A stretch of DNA of 64,000 nt from Micrasema longulum (lineage: Eukaryota; Arthropoda; Insecta; Trichoptera; Brachycentridae): positions 124,001-188,000 of the forward strand of contig JAGVSM010004977.1 of assembly GCA_022494885.1 (NCBI GenBank), given 5' to 3'. Made by a program: the position numbers and the translations under genes. This document shows positions 37,870-51,000 of this stretch, one piece after another (the first letter of the stretch is position 1; every line of letters begins with the position of its first letter). The notes under the pieces are model-generated. The model ran no database searches. It saw only the letters and a list, made by a program, of their open reading frames with translations, and was not told the DNA's origin.

Positions 37870-38492
37870 CAGGAGTTTACTGTCTCCACTTCTTTTTTCC
37901 ATCTTCATAAATTCAAAAAATATCTTTTCATTTGGACAGTTCGTTTCATCTCTATGCAGATGATTCTTAATTTTACTATCATCCGTACTGATATAAAAAA
38001 AATACCAGTAATGCTATGAAAATGCAGAACTCTGATATAAATTTGGTTTCTTGTTGGTCCAAAGAGAACGGAATTTTTATTTAAAAAATCCACGGCTATT
38101 ACGTCCTTAGAACCCTTTTCATCATTCATTTTTATTTTATTGTTATTCCTTCTCTTTCGTCCCCTTCCTGTATCCTTCCAAATTTATAATCTGATCCCAC
38201 ATTCCTCATCATTTACTGTATGTAACAATATTTTTATATGATATAATAACAGTATAAGTATTTTTATTACTTGAGTTTAAATGCGCAAGCTCTACTTGCC
38301 CACTAAAAAAAGCTGTAATTTGAAATTATAATTTTATGTATTTATATAATATATGCATAAGTATATATTTTTTTAAGCACAAATTTTGACCATTTTTTTG
38401 TCTGTTTTTCGGTTGGCTGGAAGATAATGCTTTTAGCAATAAGCCTGCCAAAGTACATAATATTTTTGTACTTGAAGATTTAAATAAATAAA
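37870..38492 (+). mobile_element. LINE fragment with 3' tail
   Basis: 37890-38110 encodes degraded FHLYADDS and MKMQNSDINLVSCWSKENGI reverse transcriptase sequence; 38395-38492 is a LINE 3' end (gctggaagataatgctttta, gcaataagcctgcc, then taaataaataaa). The same tail, reversed, is at 52262-52320. Confidence 0.55.
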
Positions 38493-38549
38493 TATACACA
38501 CTGCATTGATTTTACATGGATTTTTTAGCAAGCCGGGATATAGAAGAAA

Positions 38550-38760
38550 AGATCTGTGGCTTGGGTCTAAAAGGGCCAATGTCTTCAATCCCAATATTAA
38601 AGGAGAGTACTTTTTAAGACATTTAATAAACTCTTTTAGGTTTTTGAAACAGTTATCAATAAAAAAACACTATCACACATGCATGAGTATACAATAGTAA
38701 AATGTTGGCAATTTTTTTTTTATCTGACATTCGCACTTTTAGGCCCAAGACACAGAAAAA
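38550..38760. repeat. Small TIR element
   Basis: ctgtggcttgggtctaaaag at the left is mirrored by cttttaggcccaagacacag at the right, about 170 bp apart. No frame. Confidence 0.55.
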
Positions 38761-39487
38761 ATGCATAATATAATAAAAGAAATATACAAAAGTCTGTTTT
38801 AATCTTATAGTAGTAATCTAATAGAGCCGCCCATACGGAGAAAAACCATTCTATGATTATTACAACTTAGTTAGATACATATTACAGAAATACAATGGGC
38901 CATAGTTACTTGGGTGGAGAATTACAAGTGCTAACCAAAACCGACCATTACGCGTTTGTTGTTAAAACAAAAACCAAACTAAACCAAATAAAAAATTTGG
39001 AACACTTTTTTTCTATGTAATAGAGCTTAAGGGCTTCTCTAGAGAATTATTACTTGAGGTTTTATTACATTTTACGGTCTACATAACTTTACTATTAAAA
39101 GCTACATTCTGACATTTTTATCCATCAGTCTCAAGAAATAAGTGTCCATCTCTACCTCAGGAGGATTATTAATTTTATTATCGATGATTTATAAAGTGTC
39201 ATTTTCGTGAAATCAATTTTAAGTGCACAGTTTACAGCTTTAGCAATAAAATAAAACACAAGACACATTTAACATTTTTATTGGTGCATAACATAATTCG
39301 ATTGATATTTTGGCACACCTCAACATAAAAAAATGCAGTATTTTTGTGTTTTTACAAATATGAAAAATGATTTAAGTTGATTAATGCGAATAAATTGTGT
39401 GTCATCTTTATTAACATATATGAAGATGTTGTTTATAGAATTGTCATAAAATTTGTGGAATAACATTATCATATATTAAATTATATG

Positions 39488-39631
39488 CTTTGTTTTAAGA
39501 CCATTTGAATTTATTTTGAAATACCACTAGTTTTGGAAAGCACGGATCTTTCCATTGGCAGGTGTGGTTATATACTAGTAGTGCAAAACTAATAGTGCCT
39601 CAAAATAAATTCAAGTGGCCTTAAAACAAAG
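39488..39631. repeat. Palindromic MITE
   Basis: A 144 bp element with 48 bp arms: ctttgttttaagaccatttg at the left and caagtggccttaaaacaaag at the right, inner arms actagttttg / caaaactaat. Few mismatches, so relatively young. Confidence 0.65.
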
Positions 39632-40719
39632 TGTTTAATTTAATATATTTAACATATTAAAAATTTGCATAAAACATGGGGAGTAAAGTAGATACAATTT
39701 TAAAAAATCTGGAATTTCATTACTCGTTACTAAACCAATTAACCAATATCACATAACGAAATTTATAGATCATAAACACTTATAATATCTTAAAAATAAA
39801 TTTAACCTAAAATAATTTAAGTTTTAGGAAACAGAAGACATGTGCATTCAACCACTGTTTTTTATAAGGATAAATGTATGCAAGTATAATTTTTGTATTT
39901 AAACATATGCATTTCATTCTTTGGCTTAGGGAAATCAGGAAAAAAATTGTTCCTGTGTGTTCATATTATATTTGTTTTATATAAAGTATTAAAATAATAT
40001 TTCAGGGGAACTGATTTTAAATTAATACAATACAATAAAAATAAAATGCCATTTTTTGTTTGCTTTATTGAAATTTCAACTAACATAATGAATAAAACAG
40101 AGTTATCTATTTATAAAATAATAAACATAAGATCGTAAGAAAAAATCACCAACTAAAAGAAGTTCATTTATGAGATAGAGGCATTTTAGGTTTTGTTTAG
40201 ATTTGGTGTTCCTGTGGGTAGGTTCCAGTAAATTAGATGCATTGTTTTATTTGTGGAGCTACCCACAATGGCTATCTTTATAAGGGAGTTAAATAGGCTC
40301 TCTTTCTTTTTTTCTGCTCCTGCTTTGCTTGCCTAGCTCCTGAAATAACAGTTGTTCAGCGGGCCCCTTTTTAAGTGTCCCTACAGTACCAGAGCACACC
40401 TCATTTAACTTTAATCTTCCAAAAATAAATATCTATAGAGTAGCAACACCTTTATTTACAGTCCACAGTTACGGTAATATAAGAAGAAAACATTCGCACA
40501 AGTTTTTGATTAAATTAAAATGTCAAAAGTTAAAGTTGAAATTTTAAAAGCCACATCTCACAAATTTTGTTTTGTAAGTCAGCAATTCCTCAAGGCTGAT
40601 AATATTGCATAAAAATTTTGATACATTTTAACATAAGTTTAATGGAAAGTCATATTTTTTACAAATTTTGTTATTTTACAGCTATGTAACAAAACATGTG
40701 AAATATAATATATACAAAA

Positions 40720-41140
40720 CATACATGAACCAATCAATTGTATACAAGGATTGGTTGATATGCTTCATCCCTGCCTGACCTATATCGAAGCGGATGAAAA
40801 AGAGTTTTTGTAACTTATTTTTCAATGTAGTCCCCCTTTGACATGTATGCAATTCGTCCAGCGATACTACATTTATATAACTTCCTGGTAGAACATCCGC
40901 CTGACCCCCGCCAACCTTTCATGTAGACAGCACACCATGACCTCAAAATAGCAGCTATTGACACTAACGCCTTGTGTGCTGGAGCATTGCCCAATATTTA
41001 AGCACTGAACAGGATTTTGCAGTGGTCAGCAACCTGTTGTAAATAAACCATGGCAAGTTTTAACTTGTCGCTCGGTACTTATTAGGCTACATAATGCATA
41101 CACATCAGCTCGAAGCATGTCAGGGGTGGAGCAAATCAAT
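40720..41140 (-). mobile_element. mariner-like remnant
   Basis: The minus strand reads the RWTNCIHVKGGLH end and other degraded pieces of a mariner transposase C-terminus, plus a recognisable terminal cctgacctatatcgaagcgg region. No catalytic residues survive. Confidence 0.4.
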
Positions 41141-42421
41141 CAACCTCATAAAAGGCAATTGTTTATTTTGCATTCGCTTGGTTATTTTCAATTTGTAAAA
41201 AAATGGCAACTCTTCAATTCATACTATGAAAATAGTAGATATAAGGCAATATTTTCAGAGAAATAGGAACCCATATTTTTTATATTATATACAATGTGTG
41301 CACAGAAAAAAATACTCATTTAAAACAGGAAACCTTTCAGTCAACGTACATAATATTTGTAGGTTCATTGACTAGAACATTTATAAATAATGTATTTTAT
41401 AATGCTAAAGTATAAAACACTTGTGTCACAACTTATTGGACGGTGTGACTTTTGCTGTAATATTTAGATGTGTTTGATATTATAAGATATATGAGGGTTT
41501 TAGAAGCAATCTTAGAAATCTCCACCAAAAACGGAAAATTAGTTGCCAAAATAAAATATACATTAAAACCAACCTGCCTAAATAATAGCGTGATTCAAAA
41601 CCGTCTCTTAATCTTGAAAAAACAGATTTCAATTGTACTACTTGACACCACAAACTTAGCATTCTCCATTGAGTTAGTGAAGCATAATTAGAAATCTCAC
41701 AATTCTTTTCTCAAAGTTTTTCGCAAATATCTCAGTAACTCCTTCAATGGAGATTTCTGAGTTTGCTTCTTATACACTCATATAACATAAAGATATAAAA
41801 TTATCAAGTTTTGCATTTTTTTAAAAACTGTTATAACTTTGGATCAATGAAGATATCATCAATCATTTTAAAAAATGTTTCAAAATAAAAAATAAAAATT
41901 CTGTGTACTGCATAAAAACAGTATATATATTTAGTTTATAAATTTTAAATTACAAAGGTAACTTTCTGAAAGATACCATTTTATTTGTCTTTTTTCTATT
42001 TTTATACACAAAGTGTAATAATTTCTTAAGTACACGGAATTAAAAGCATATTGATATTCACAAAAACGATCTTGTATTATCCAGAACCTAGTTATTAATC
42101 ATGCTGTTGACTATGAAATAGAATCATAATAAATATTAATGAGAAACATATTCACGTGACATTATTACATACATGCATGTATGTATTATATTATCATTGT
42201 CACATAAAAAAAAATGGGAGAGCATGGTTCATTCTATTTAACATTAAGTACTATATATTTATACGGGTATTTTAAACTTTGTGGTATAATATATTGAAAT
42301 GCATTGTTTACTACACCAAAACAAATGCTAAATACTCGGCACAGTAAAAAATCCAGCACGCATTCATATTTAAACATTAAATAAATTAATACTTACAAGA
42401 GTAAATACATTCATAAACAAT

Positions 42422-44624
42422 TTACAATTCGTCTTTGACTTTAGCCTCATTCAAAAGATCAATATAATTGTCAATCATATCTAAAATATGAACATAAAAC
42501 TCCATATCTTCTAAGGACTCGTCCGAACTATCCTGTTTTCTTTCAGCAACAATCTTCCCGTAAAGGGTCTGCATATTGTGGAACAAAATCAAGAGGTTCT
42601 TGTCTTTGTAATGGTGGTGTTTGCATATGTGACTGAAGGTATTTATAACTGAGAAGATTTTATCGATATGATCAACATTAGTGCTATCATATTCAAAATA
42701 CTCCTGCAGTAACTTACTGAGGATGTTGCAAGAGACTGGGTTTGCCAGTTTACTCATCAAGTCCACTTGATAATATTGCTTCAACTTTTCATCATCTATT
42801 GGATTTCCGGGAATGTGATTTTCCAACACGGACTGATGCTCGAGAACCAAATCTTCGAGCAAGACTATTATTTTAATTTTCAACTTAACGTAAGAGGGAT
42901 TTTCCGACAGCAGAATTTTGTTTACAACATCCATCCCATGTTTAGAAAAGATTTGCTTTTGCGCAATAGGGTATCTTCTGACTAAACAACTCAAAGCGTA
43001 AACAGCTTTAGCCTTTACGTGTTCGTTCTTTTCTAAGGCTAAAATTTTTAGGAGGAAGTTCCCCGCGTTAGTATCCAAGGCGTGCATTTGAACTTGTATG
43101 TTATTTTGCACAGAGGACCCTAGTAATTTTATCGCTTCGGCTTTCAAAGTGCTATCTGTACTGTTCAACTGTGGGTATATTATTTTTTCAAATCCTCCGA
43201 TTCTAGTGAATTCGATGGCGTTATCGAACTGATGAACTAAGTACTCTAAATCTACTAAGATATTTAATATTTCAACGGCGGCTGGACTGTCCACTGTTTC
43301 TTCTTCAAGCTTTTCTTGGACATTATTGGTTTGCGGAAAGAACTTGTTGATTAATTCGTATCTATCAAACAAAGCTCGCATTATTTCTGAATCTCCAATG
43401 TTCATTTTCAAAGTGTTAAAAGCCGTTTTTATTTGCTCTAGGGTTCTGTACTTATCTTTAGCTTCAAAGCGATCACTTGGGATATTTTTCAACGCTTCTT
43501 TTAATTCCTCTTTAAATAATGTTTCCGCCTTTTTGAATTTTTTGGGGTTTTCGTTACTCGTAGAATTTTCTGTAAAGTTTATATTTTTGGATTCTTGCAA
43601 TGCGGATAGTGACGTCTTCGCTCCTCCTTCCGTGGGGTCTGGATACTTTGCTTCGGTAATTCCAGTTTCGAAATTCATGCGAACATGAAGACCCTGAGGA
43701 ATCGGTTGACCTGGAAGAACAAAGACATTGATAATTCGTGAACATTTTAATTGCATGAATTATTATCAAATATTCATAGTCTCGTTCAAAATATTAGATC
43801 CATTATTCAGTACTCCTGAATTACTAACTCCGTATGTTTGAAAACACCTCTGAAACCTGAGACTGATTCAGGTTTTTCACACAGAAAAGGAAATCCTCAG
43901 GTTAACAACTATCATAGTACTTTATTATAGAAATAAAAGACAAGTGGCACTTATATCCACAAATTTTCAACTTGGATTATGAAAAGATTTTTTGTTAAAA
44001 TGTTTTCGACAGGTTCAAGGAACATGACGGAAAAGGAAGCCATATGATAAGACAAATTTGAACCAGGTAAATAACTTAAAGTTACTCGAATTTTGAGAAT
44101 GACCTGTCAATGCCTATTATTATTTTAGTAAAATAGGAAATATTAGCGTTCTTAAAATTAACCAAAATATTTCAATTTTCAAGGAGTTTTAAAAAACTCA
44201 CTCTGATCCGTGAGTCCGCAACACTAACCACGGGACCACAACCCGATTCAAAGGCCCAAATATATTACAGAATCAATAAATACAGTATAATTTATGAGAC
44301 AAACTTTTGTGATAGATTTAGAAAAGCTGAGACTAGAAAAAATAAATGTCAATTTTGAAGCTGAAGTCTCTTCTCATCCCAAAAATAAAATACTGTGTAA
44401 TTTTTTAATGAAATAACATTATACAGAAACAAAACTAAATGTGTTCATCATTCAAATTGTATTTATCAACTGCCTATTCGATACAATATCTTACCTTTCT
44501 TCACCACCTGCCACTCATTAGTTGGAATAAACTTTTCTGTGCTATTGGTGTCATTCGTGACTTGTGAATAACACAGCACAACACAAACCAAAAGGAAAAT
44601 TGAACAATTTTTAAACATTCTCAT
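42422..44624 (-). CDS. Sil1: Sil1, ER nucleotide exchange factor for BiP
   Basis: Two exons, 44495-44624 and 42422-43710, joined in phase 1 (EWQVVKK/GQPIPQGLHVRMN), giving 472 residues; vertebrate SIL1 is about 460. SIL1 clamps the ATPase domain of the ER Hsp70 BiP and releases ADP. Residues 1-21 are a signal peptide (FKNCSIFLLVCVVLCY core), residues 37-56 the family signature EWQVVKKGQPIPQGLHVRMN, and about 130-400 an all-helical armadillo-like body (AEAIKLLGSSVQNNIQVQM, HVKAKAVYALSCLVRRYPIA). It ends VKDEL: a perfect KDEL retrieval signal. Start chosen at the first ATG; a second Met two codons later would also keep the signal peptide. Intron 785 bp. Head-to-head with Xpr1. Confidence 0.93.
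43711..44494. other. Sil1 intron with SINE piece
   Basis: AT-rich; 44195-44262 is a reversed head of the tRNA-derived SINE (gtgagtccgcaacactaacc, then gggaccacaacccgattc). Nothing else. Confidence 0.55.
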
Positions 44625-45065
44625 CGTGAGTCGAGTACTGTCAGAGTATTAAAATTATATTGCGCTAACCCTTCAAAGGGTACATGAGCGGTACAGTTTT
44701 AAAAACACACGTGTATTCGCACACTTTTATTACAATTAAGAACGTAATAAGGACACAGGTGTTTTATTCTAAAACAACAATATTCCTTCAAACTCCATTG
44801 GTCCACGTTTTACAAATTTCGCCATTTGTAAACATATTCGCACCAGACATCAGCTGTTTTCAGTGTTGCCAGTAATAAAAAAATAGGTATCTACCTGAAT
44901 TTTTTTTGCCGTTTTTTTCTATTGGCAAGTCTTGTAATCACGTGGGCAACACAATGTAATCAAAGGAAAAATATATCTTTCAAGAAGAAATGTCAAAACC
45001 GTCTGATTCACAACTGAACTTTGAGAAAAACATTCACTCGGAATATAAATAGTTGAAGAGGGAAA
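44625..45065. promoter_or_regulatory. Shared divergent promoter of Sil1 and Xpr1
   Basis: 441 bp separate the two start codons. ATCAGCTGTT at 44849-44858 matches the AWCAGCTGWT core-promoter E-box described in Drosophila; it is followed by ttcagtgttgccagt. A second E-box CACGTG is at 44940-44945, inside aatcacgtgggcaacac. No TATA box with convincing position. Function inferred from position only. Confidence 0.5.
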
Positions 45066-48000
45066 ATGAAGTTCGCTGAGCACTTAGGTGCTCACATAAC
45101 GCCGGAATGGAGAAAACAGTACATCAATTACGACGTAAGCTCATTACTTAATTAAGTAAAAAAACCTTATAGCATTTCTTTTAAGTTTTTTTTTCCTTTA
45201 AACTTTTAAAAGACTTATGGATTTACAGGATTATATGCTTTAAATGACTTGTATTTTCTTTATTTTGCTGTGCTGGGTGACATCAAACATTTTATTTGTA
45301 TTTATTTTAGGAAATGAAAACAATGCTGTACTCTGCAGTAGAGGCAGCTCCATCATCAGAAAATGTAGAGCAAGAAATAGTGTCCCGCCATTTCGCAAAT
45401 TTTGACGAAAACTTTTTCCATTACTGTGATCAAGAGTTAAAGAAAATCAATACATTTTATTCTGGTAAGTAATTTGTAGTAGGTACGTAAAGAGTTTTGC
45501 TGATGAATGTCGATAAATCGAATGTGATAGTTTTTGAAAGAAATGAAAGTGTGACTAAATGTAAAATCACTGTGAATGGAGTTATACTAAAACAAGTAGA
45601 GGAAATTGTGTATCTGGGAAGTATGTTTACTAGGTATGGAATGACTGAGAAAGATATTGAAAGGAGGGTGAGTACCGGGAACATAGTGAACGGTGCACTC
45701 AAATCGACCTTGGCAAATAAATGTTTGTCGCAAGAGGCAAAATTAGCAGTTCACAATGGAGTCCTGGTCCCGACTCTGATGTATGGGAGCGAAGTATGGA
45801 CTTGGAAAAACAGAAATGCTGTCAAAATGCGATCTCTCAGGCGAATGTGTGGTAAAACTATATACGATAGATGCAAAAATATTGAGATCCGTACATTATG
45901 TAAGGCTGAGACAAGCATTATCGACAAAATCAAGAAAAGAGCTATTCGCTGGTTCGGACATGTAGAACGAATGGACAGCGAAAGAACGGCTAAGAATATT
46001 TACAATGCGAATGTTGATGGATGCAGAAATAGAAGAAGACCAAGAAAGACATGGCATGACCAAATCCAACAAATACTTGAAGATGGACTTGTCAAAAGTC
46101 GGAATAATCGGCGCACGTGCATGAGAAGATGTATGAATGTAGAGGAAGCGAGATCTCTATGCAAAAATAGAGTGTTGTGGCGTTCTATCCTCTCTGCCTA
46201 CCCTTGCGGAGAAACGGCGTGATGGTTTGTTGTTGTTGTGTTGTTATAATTGACGGCATTGGAAGCAAAGATAGCAAACTCCCGTTTTGGTGTTTTCGAG
46301 AAAAATAACAAAAACTGCTACACTAATGCCAAAGAGAATCTTTATGTTAGAAATGTTATTTTCACTGAACTTAAACTTTAAGAGACCAATAAATTAGCTT
46401 TAGTAGAAACACAAATTCAAACAACTTTCTTAATATTTGTATGGCACGGCCATTTTGAAAATTTAAATCTCAAGCCTGTCATTGATCTAATAAAATGGCT
46501 GATGGATATTGCTATGTTTGCTTAACACTATTTTCAAACCATCTGAAATATGTTTTTTAAACTACATTTGCAACTCAATTTATAATTTTTTATCAAAATT
46601 AACTTGGTAAACTACAGAATGACATCATATCTTTGCTTCCAATGCCGTAAATTAGCCTATAATTTTTATTTATTTGCAAATATTGTAATTTTTTGTTGTT
46701 GTTATAACATGTTGTGATAACATTTACTAGATGTGTAAAAGTAGATATGTATAGAATTTTTAAAAAAAACATGTACCTTTAGTGAAATTTATTAATATTT
46801 TTTTATTTTTAAATACCTTTAAATGTGGCCGGTGAATTTTATAGAGCAATGATGTTTTTAACACTTGTGCAGGGAATAAGGAACTCTTTTCTTTTAAAAA
46901 ATGCAATTCACCAAAAGTGTCGCTTACGTTGTTCTGCCGATTATGGCTCGACATGGTCTCATAAACCTGTGATGATGCACCGCAGTTTATTTTTACTAAA
47001 ATAATTTTTTTCATATTTTTGAGAATTTTCACCTTACAATTAAATGCTCTAATTTTTACCACATGTAAGAAAAATTCCATTTCCTCTAGCACTGAACTTC
47101 CTCGATTCCGCATATTTAATCAGCTCTACTGAAAAGTGGATATTTTCACAACACAATAGTTTTCGTAGCTGCCATAGAAACGGTGATTGATTGATTTCCA
47201 GAAAAGTTAGCAGAGGCCACAAGGAAGTTTGCCAACCTGCAGAGCGAAATGAAGAGCTCGGCCGATGTGAAGCAGCGTTCCGATGGCAAGAAGACCGTCA
47301 TATCTAATAGGAAGGTGCAGGAACTCAAGTTGGCCTTCAGCGAGTTCTATCTCAGCCTGATATTGCTGCAGAACTACCAAAACCTGAACCACACTGGATT
47401 TAGGAAGATACTGAAGAAACATGATAAGGTAATTTATAAAGTATTTTATTATTTTATTTATAACAATGTTTCCGCACTGGTATATCCCTTGCCCATGAAA
47501 CATTTTACGCCTTCAACAATGTTTTGAGTATTTATTTATTAACGGACCTTGTCCATGTATACAATTTATAGGGTTTAAATATTACAATAAAAGAATAGTT
47601 TAAAACATTTTTAAAAAAAGAAGCATTGACAAAAATAAGGGACATCAAGACAAGATCTGGATTTATTTAGTGCTCGTTTAAATTGTTGTAAACTTAAACC
47701 AAAAAAGTCCAGATCTTGTCTTGAGTTAACAATACAACAAAGACGGGTCATAGGAGAATTAAGGCCATAGTTTGTTCTTTGCTGATTGATGAACAGTACT
47801 TCATTGTTTCTCAACCTACGAGTCGGAATATTGAATTTTACTTGTCCCAGTAATGATGGAACATCGATTATACCATTTAGTATGCCGAACATATATATGG
47901 AATCAATATTAGTTCTACGTTTTTGTAGACTAGAAATATTTAACATTGACTATTTCAGCATAAGAATAATTACCTCTCTCTAGTCCAAGCATCCACACTA

Positions 48001-51000
48001 CTTTTCGAAGCAAGCGATGTTGGACTGATTCAATGTGATTTATGCGATTGACATAGAATGGAGACCAGACCACGGGCATATTCTAGAAGAGGGCGAATAG
48101 TTTAGCAATAAAGAGTTTTGATTGTACGGACATTAGTAAAATCAAAGGATATTCTGTTAATGAAGCTAAGTAATTTCAGTGATTTATTTACTGTATTATC
48201 TATATGCTCGTTGCATGTCAGTTTATAGTCAAGAATGTCCAAGTGTTTGCGGACAGGCTGGATTTCCTCCCCGGGGAGTTATTTAGACCCAAATTTGTTG
48301 CATCAGAGAGGGAAAACATCTTTGAGAGGGGAATATGGAAGTCTAGGCATTTACAGGGCTCATGACCTGTCATTGATTGATTTAAGTGATCACTTAACAC
48401 ACTGTGTAACATTCTCCATTCTGCCCTTCTCTGTGAAGTAAAGTAGCTGAAACCTATGTTCTGTTTCTTATGGAATTTTACTTGGGTATTCGGGTTTTTT
48501 GTATAAGTAATGTACATTCATTAGGTTCTAGTGTATTTTGAGATTAATCAACTCCTTTATTACCCAATGTTTTGTTTGGTAACATTATTGCAATATTCAC
48601 AAAGCTACCTATTGTTTACTTTACTTATCTAATCTCGACTAAATGTTTACCTCTTTATATTCAATAGAGTTTGTGTGCGATACCAATGACATTTGGTACA
48701 ACTCACTTAATCTATTTACATACTTAATTTTAAATCTAATGCAATTTTCAGATGTACAAAAGTTATGTATATATTGGTTAAATGCAGTAAAGATAAGCTT
48801 GCACGAGTTGCATTCAACATATTAAAGCATACACAAGATACAAATATTGTTAGTATTTTATTAATAACAATACATTCTTTACATTTTTTTGTTGTTTTAT
48901 TGACCCATCTGTTAATTAATTTTATCAGTTAAAATATGTATGCAGTTGAATTTGAAGAAATTAAGGCGCTTAAATAAATGTTTACTATTTTTTTCCCTTC
49001 GATTCTCTATTTAAACCAAATCAAATCAGAAAAAAATATGCAGTAGCCACTCAGATATTTCACCCTTGTAACTTTTGGTAATATTATTTCTACGATAAAT
49101 TGAACATTCTTAGACCAAATATTTGTATTCTTGTCATTTGTTGAAATATTCATATTTACAACATTGACTTAGTGGTTTACTACTTAAATGTTATTAAATA
49201 TTTGTATATAAACACTTACCGACTTTTCTATGTCTACCGGTTTCGAGACGTACCCATCTCTTCGTCAGGACACTAAATAAACCAACGTGCAAAACCCACT
49301 ATCCACCTTCACCATAGTTGTTGCACAAAAACATAAAAATATTTTTAAAATTAAAAATATGGTTCCTATCAAACAACCTTTCAGTACAGCCCGTTATACG
49401 ATGTTCCATTGTAACGGTCACCCTAAACCTATTAAACGTACCCTCTCCCCCACCTTTTTTTTTTTTCAGCTATTTCTCAAACAACATAGAATATTTTCAT
49501 AATCTAATCATTGCATGTTTTTCCTAATCAGTGTATGTGCTTATTAATGCATGTCATGTTGGTTTTATATTTTTGTACAACAACTATGGTGATGGTGTAT
49601 AGTAGGTTTTGCATGTTGGTTTGCATGTTGGTGTCCTGACGAAGAGACGGGTACGTCTCGAAACCCGCAGGCATTGAAAAGTTGGTTAGTGGTTATATAC
49701 AAATACTTTATAACATTTAGTAATAGGAATCTAATTAAAGTAGAGTAAGGTTTGAATCTCCGACCATACCATGAAGCACCCATTATAACAATATCTGAAA
49801 AGTTTTTTCATCTCTATTAAAATTTTATTTTGTTGAATTCAGAATTTACCTTTGTGGTGTTTTTTGCAGATATTACTCGATAAAACTCAGAAATCAATTC
49901 AGTTGAAGACAAAAAAGATGAAAACAGAACTCCATTTCTAAAAATAATTTAAACCGAATAAAGTAGTTTGATCATTTTTTTCCCCCATTTCAGTTATTAA
50001 ATGTATCGGTTGGCGCAAAATGGCGTGCGGAAAACGTGGAGCAGTCTCATTTCTATGTCAATAAAGACATCGACCGTCTCATCAGCGACACGGAGGCGGC
50101 CGTCACCAGCGAACTGGAGGGTGGAGACCGCCAGCGAGCGATGAAGAGGCTCAGGGTTCCACCTCTCGGGGAACAGCAGAGTCCCTGGACTACCTTCAAA
50201 GTGGGACTCTTCTCCGGATCCTTCATCGTTCTGGTCATATCGGTGATACTTTCTGGTATGCTTCTATGTATTCAAACATCAATCTGACATAATATGCCTT
50301 TCTTTTACTTATATCAGTAGGAGTAAAGCATATTATCCCATGTAGAATTTTCAGGTATTTCAACTCCTAAAACAATAAATCATTTGACTATGTAAGCTTG
50401 AAATCTTAGGTTCAATTCCCAACATGGTTGACATCAAGTATTTCTTTAAAGGGTGTTTTTACATTGCCATATTTCATAGTCCCTAGATTGACACAATTGA
50501 TCATCTTACCTTCATATAATAAAAAAAAATTAACATTAATATACCAATATAGTGCCCTGTCCATCGGTAAAAAAGAGAATGATAATTGAAATCAAAGTTT
50601 AAAAACACAGTCAAACTTGGTTATAACGATCACGGAAACAGTGAGATCTCGGACATAATGAGGAAACATTAGCTGACATTTTAGTTTGTCATTTTCTCAT
50701 ACATTTATTCACTTTTGTAACAAGCTTCTTCTCGGACATACCGAACAAAAATACTGCCAACAGTTGAGAAAAAACTCTTCAATCGCTTAAAAACATAATT
50801 TTCAAAATATGAACCTAAGTAATAAAATCCAAATGGGTGACTAACTTAGTACCGATGCCGCTGGGGTTGGATTGGATTGATCGGTTTATGTTTATGACAC
50901 TATGTAAGTGTCTAATACCCATATGCAGATACAAACCTTAACATGAGGAAAGTACATTCTATTGTCTTCACCTTCGGGTTATTCTCTGCATTTAAAATTA

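Larger units (their letters stand above)
36078..42421. other. Spacer between htt start and Sil1 stop
   Basis: 6.3 kb between two minus-strand genes: the htt promoter lies at its left end and the Sil1 3' UTR at its right. It holds the repeats listed separately (36560, 37050, 37516, 37870, 38550, 39488, 40720). 38820-39480, 39640-40720 and 41140-42420 show no gene, only AT-rich DNA. CAGCTG at 36276 and a tctgtcaaattttgtg patch near 36220 are possible htt promoter elements. Confidence 0.5.
49180..49720. mobile_element. Penelope-like remnant between inverted termini
   Basis: Inverted ends (gtctaccggtttcgagacgt at 49232; gtacgtctcgaaacccgcag at 49651) enclose 49330-49500, whose plus strand reads [16 protein letters not shown] and [14 protein letters not shown], the same C-terminal tail as the GIY-YIG remnant at 24705-25100. 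The caccttcaccatagttgtt segment at 49306 and acaactatggtgatggtgt at 49579 are also mirrored. Confidence 0.65.

Noticed and set aside
38506..38697. A 63-codon protein in the htt-Sil1 spacer
   Set aside because: It lies across the terminal repeat of a small TIR element and matches nothing recognisable.
42767..42985. A plus-strand gene opposite Sil1
   Set aside because: It is the antisense shadow of the Sil1 armadillo region, without conserved motifs.
45783..45965. An independent plus-strand gene inside Xpr1 intron 2
   Set aside because: It is a shadow frame of the LINE copy at 45490-46225.
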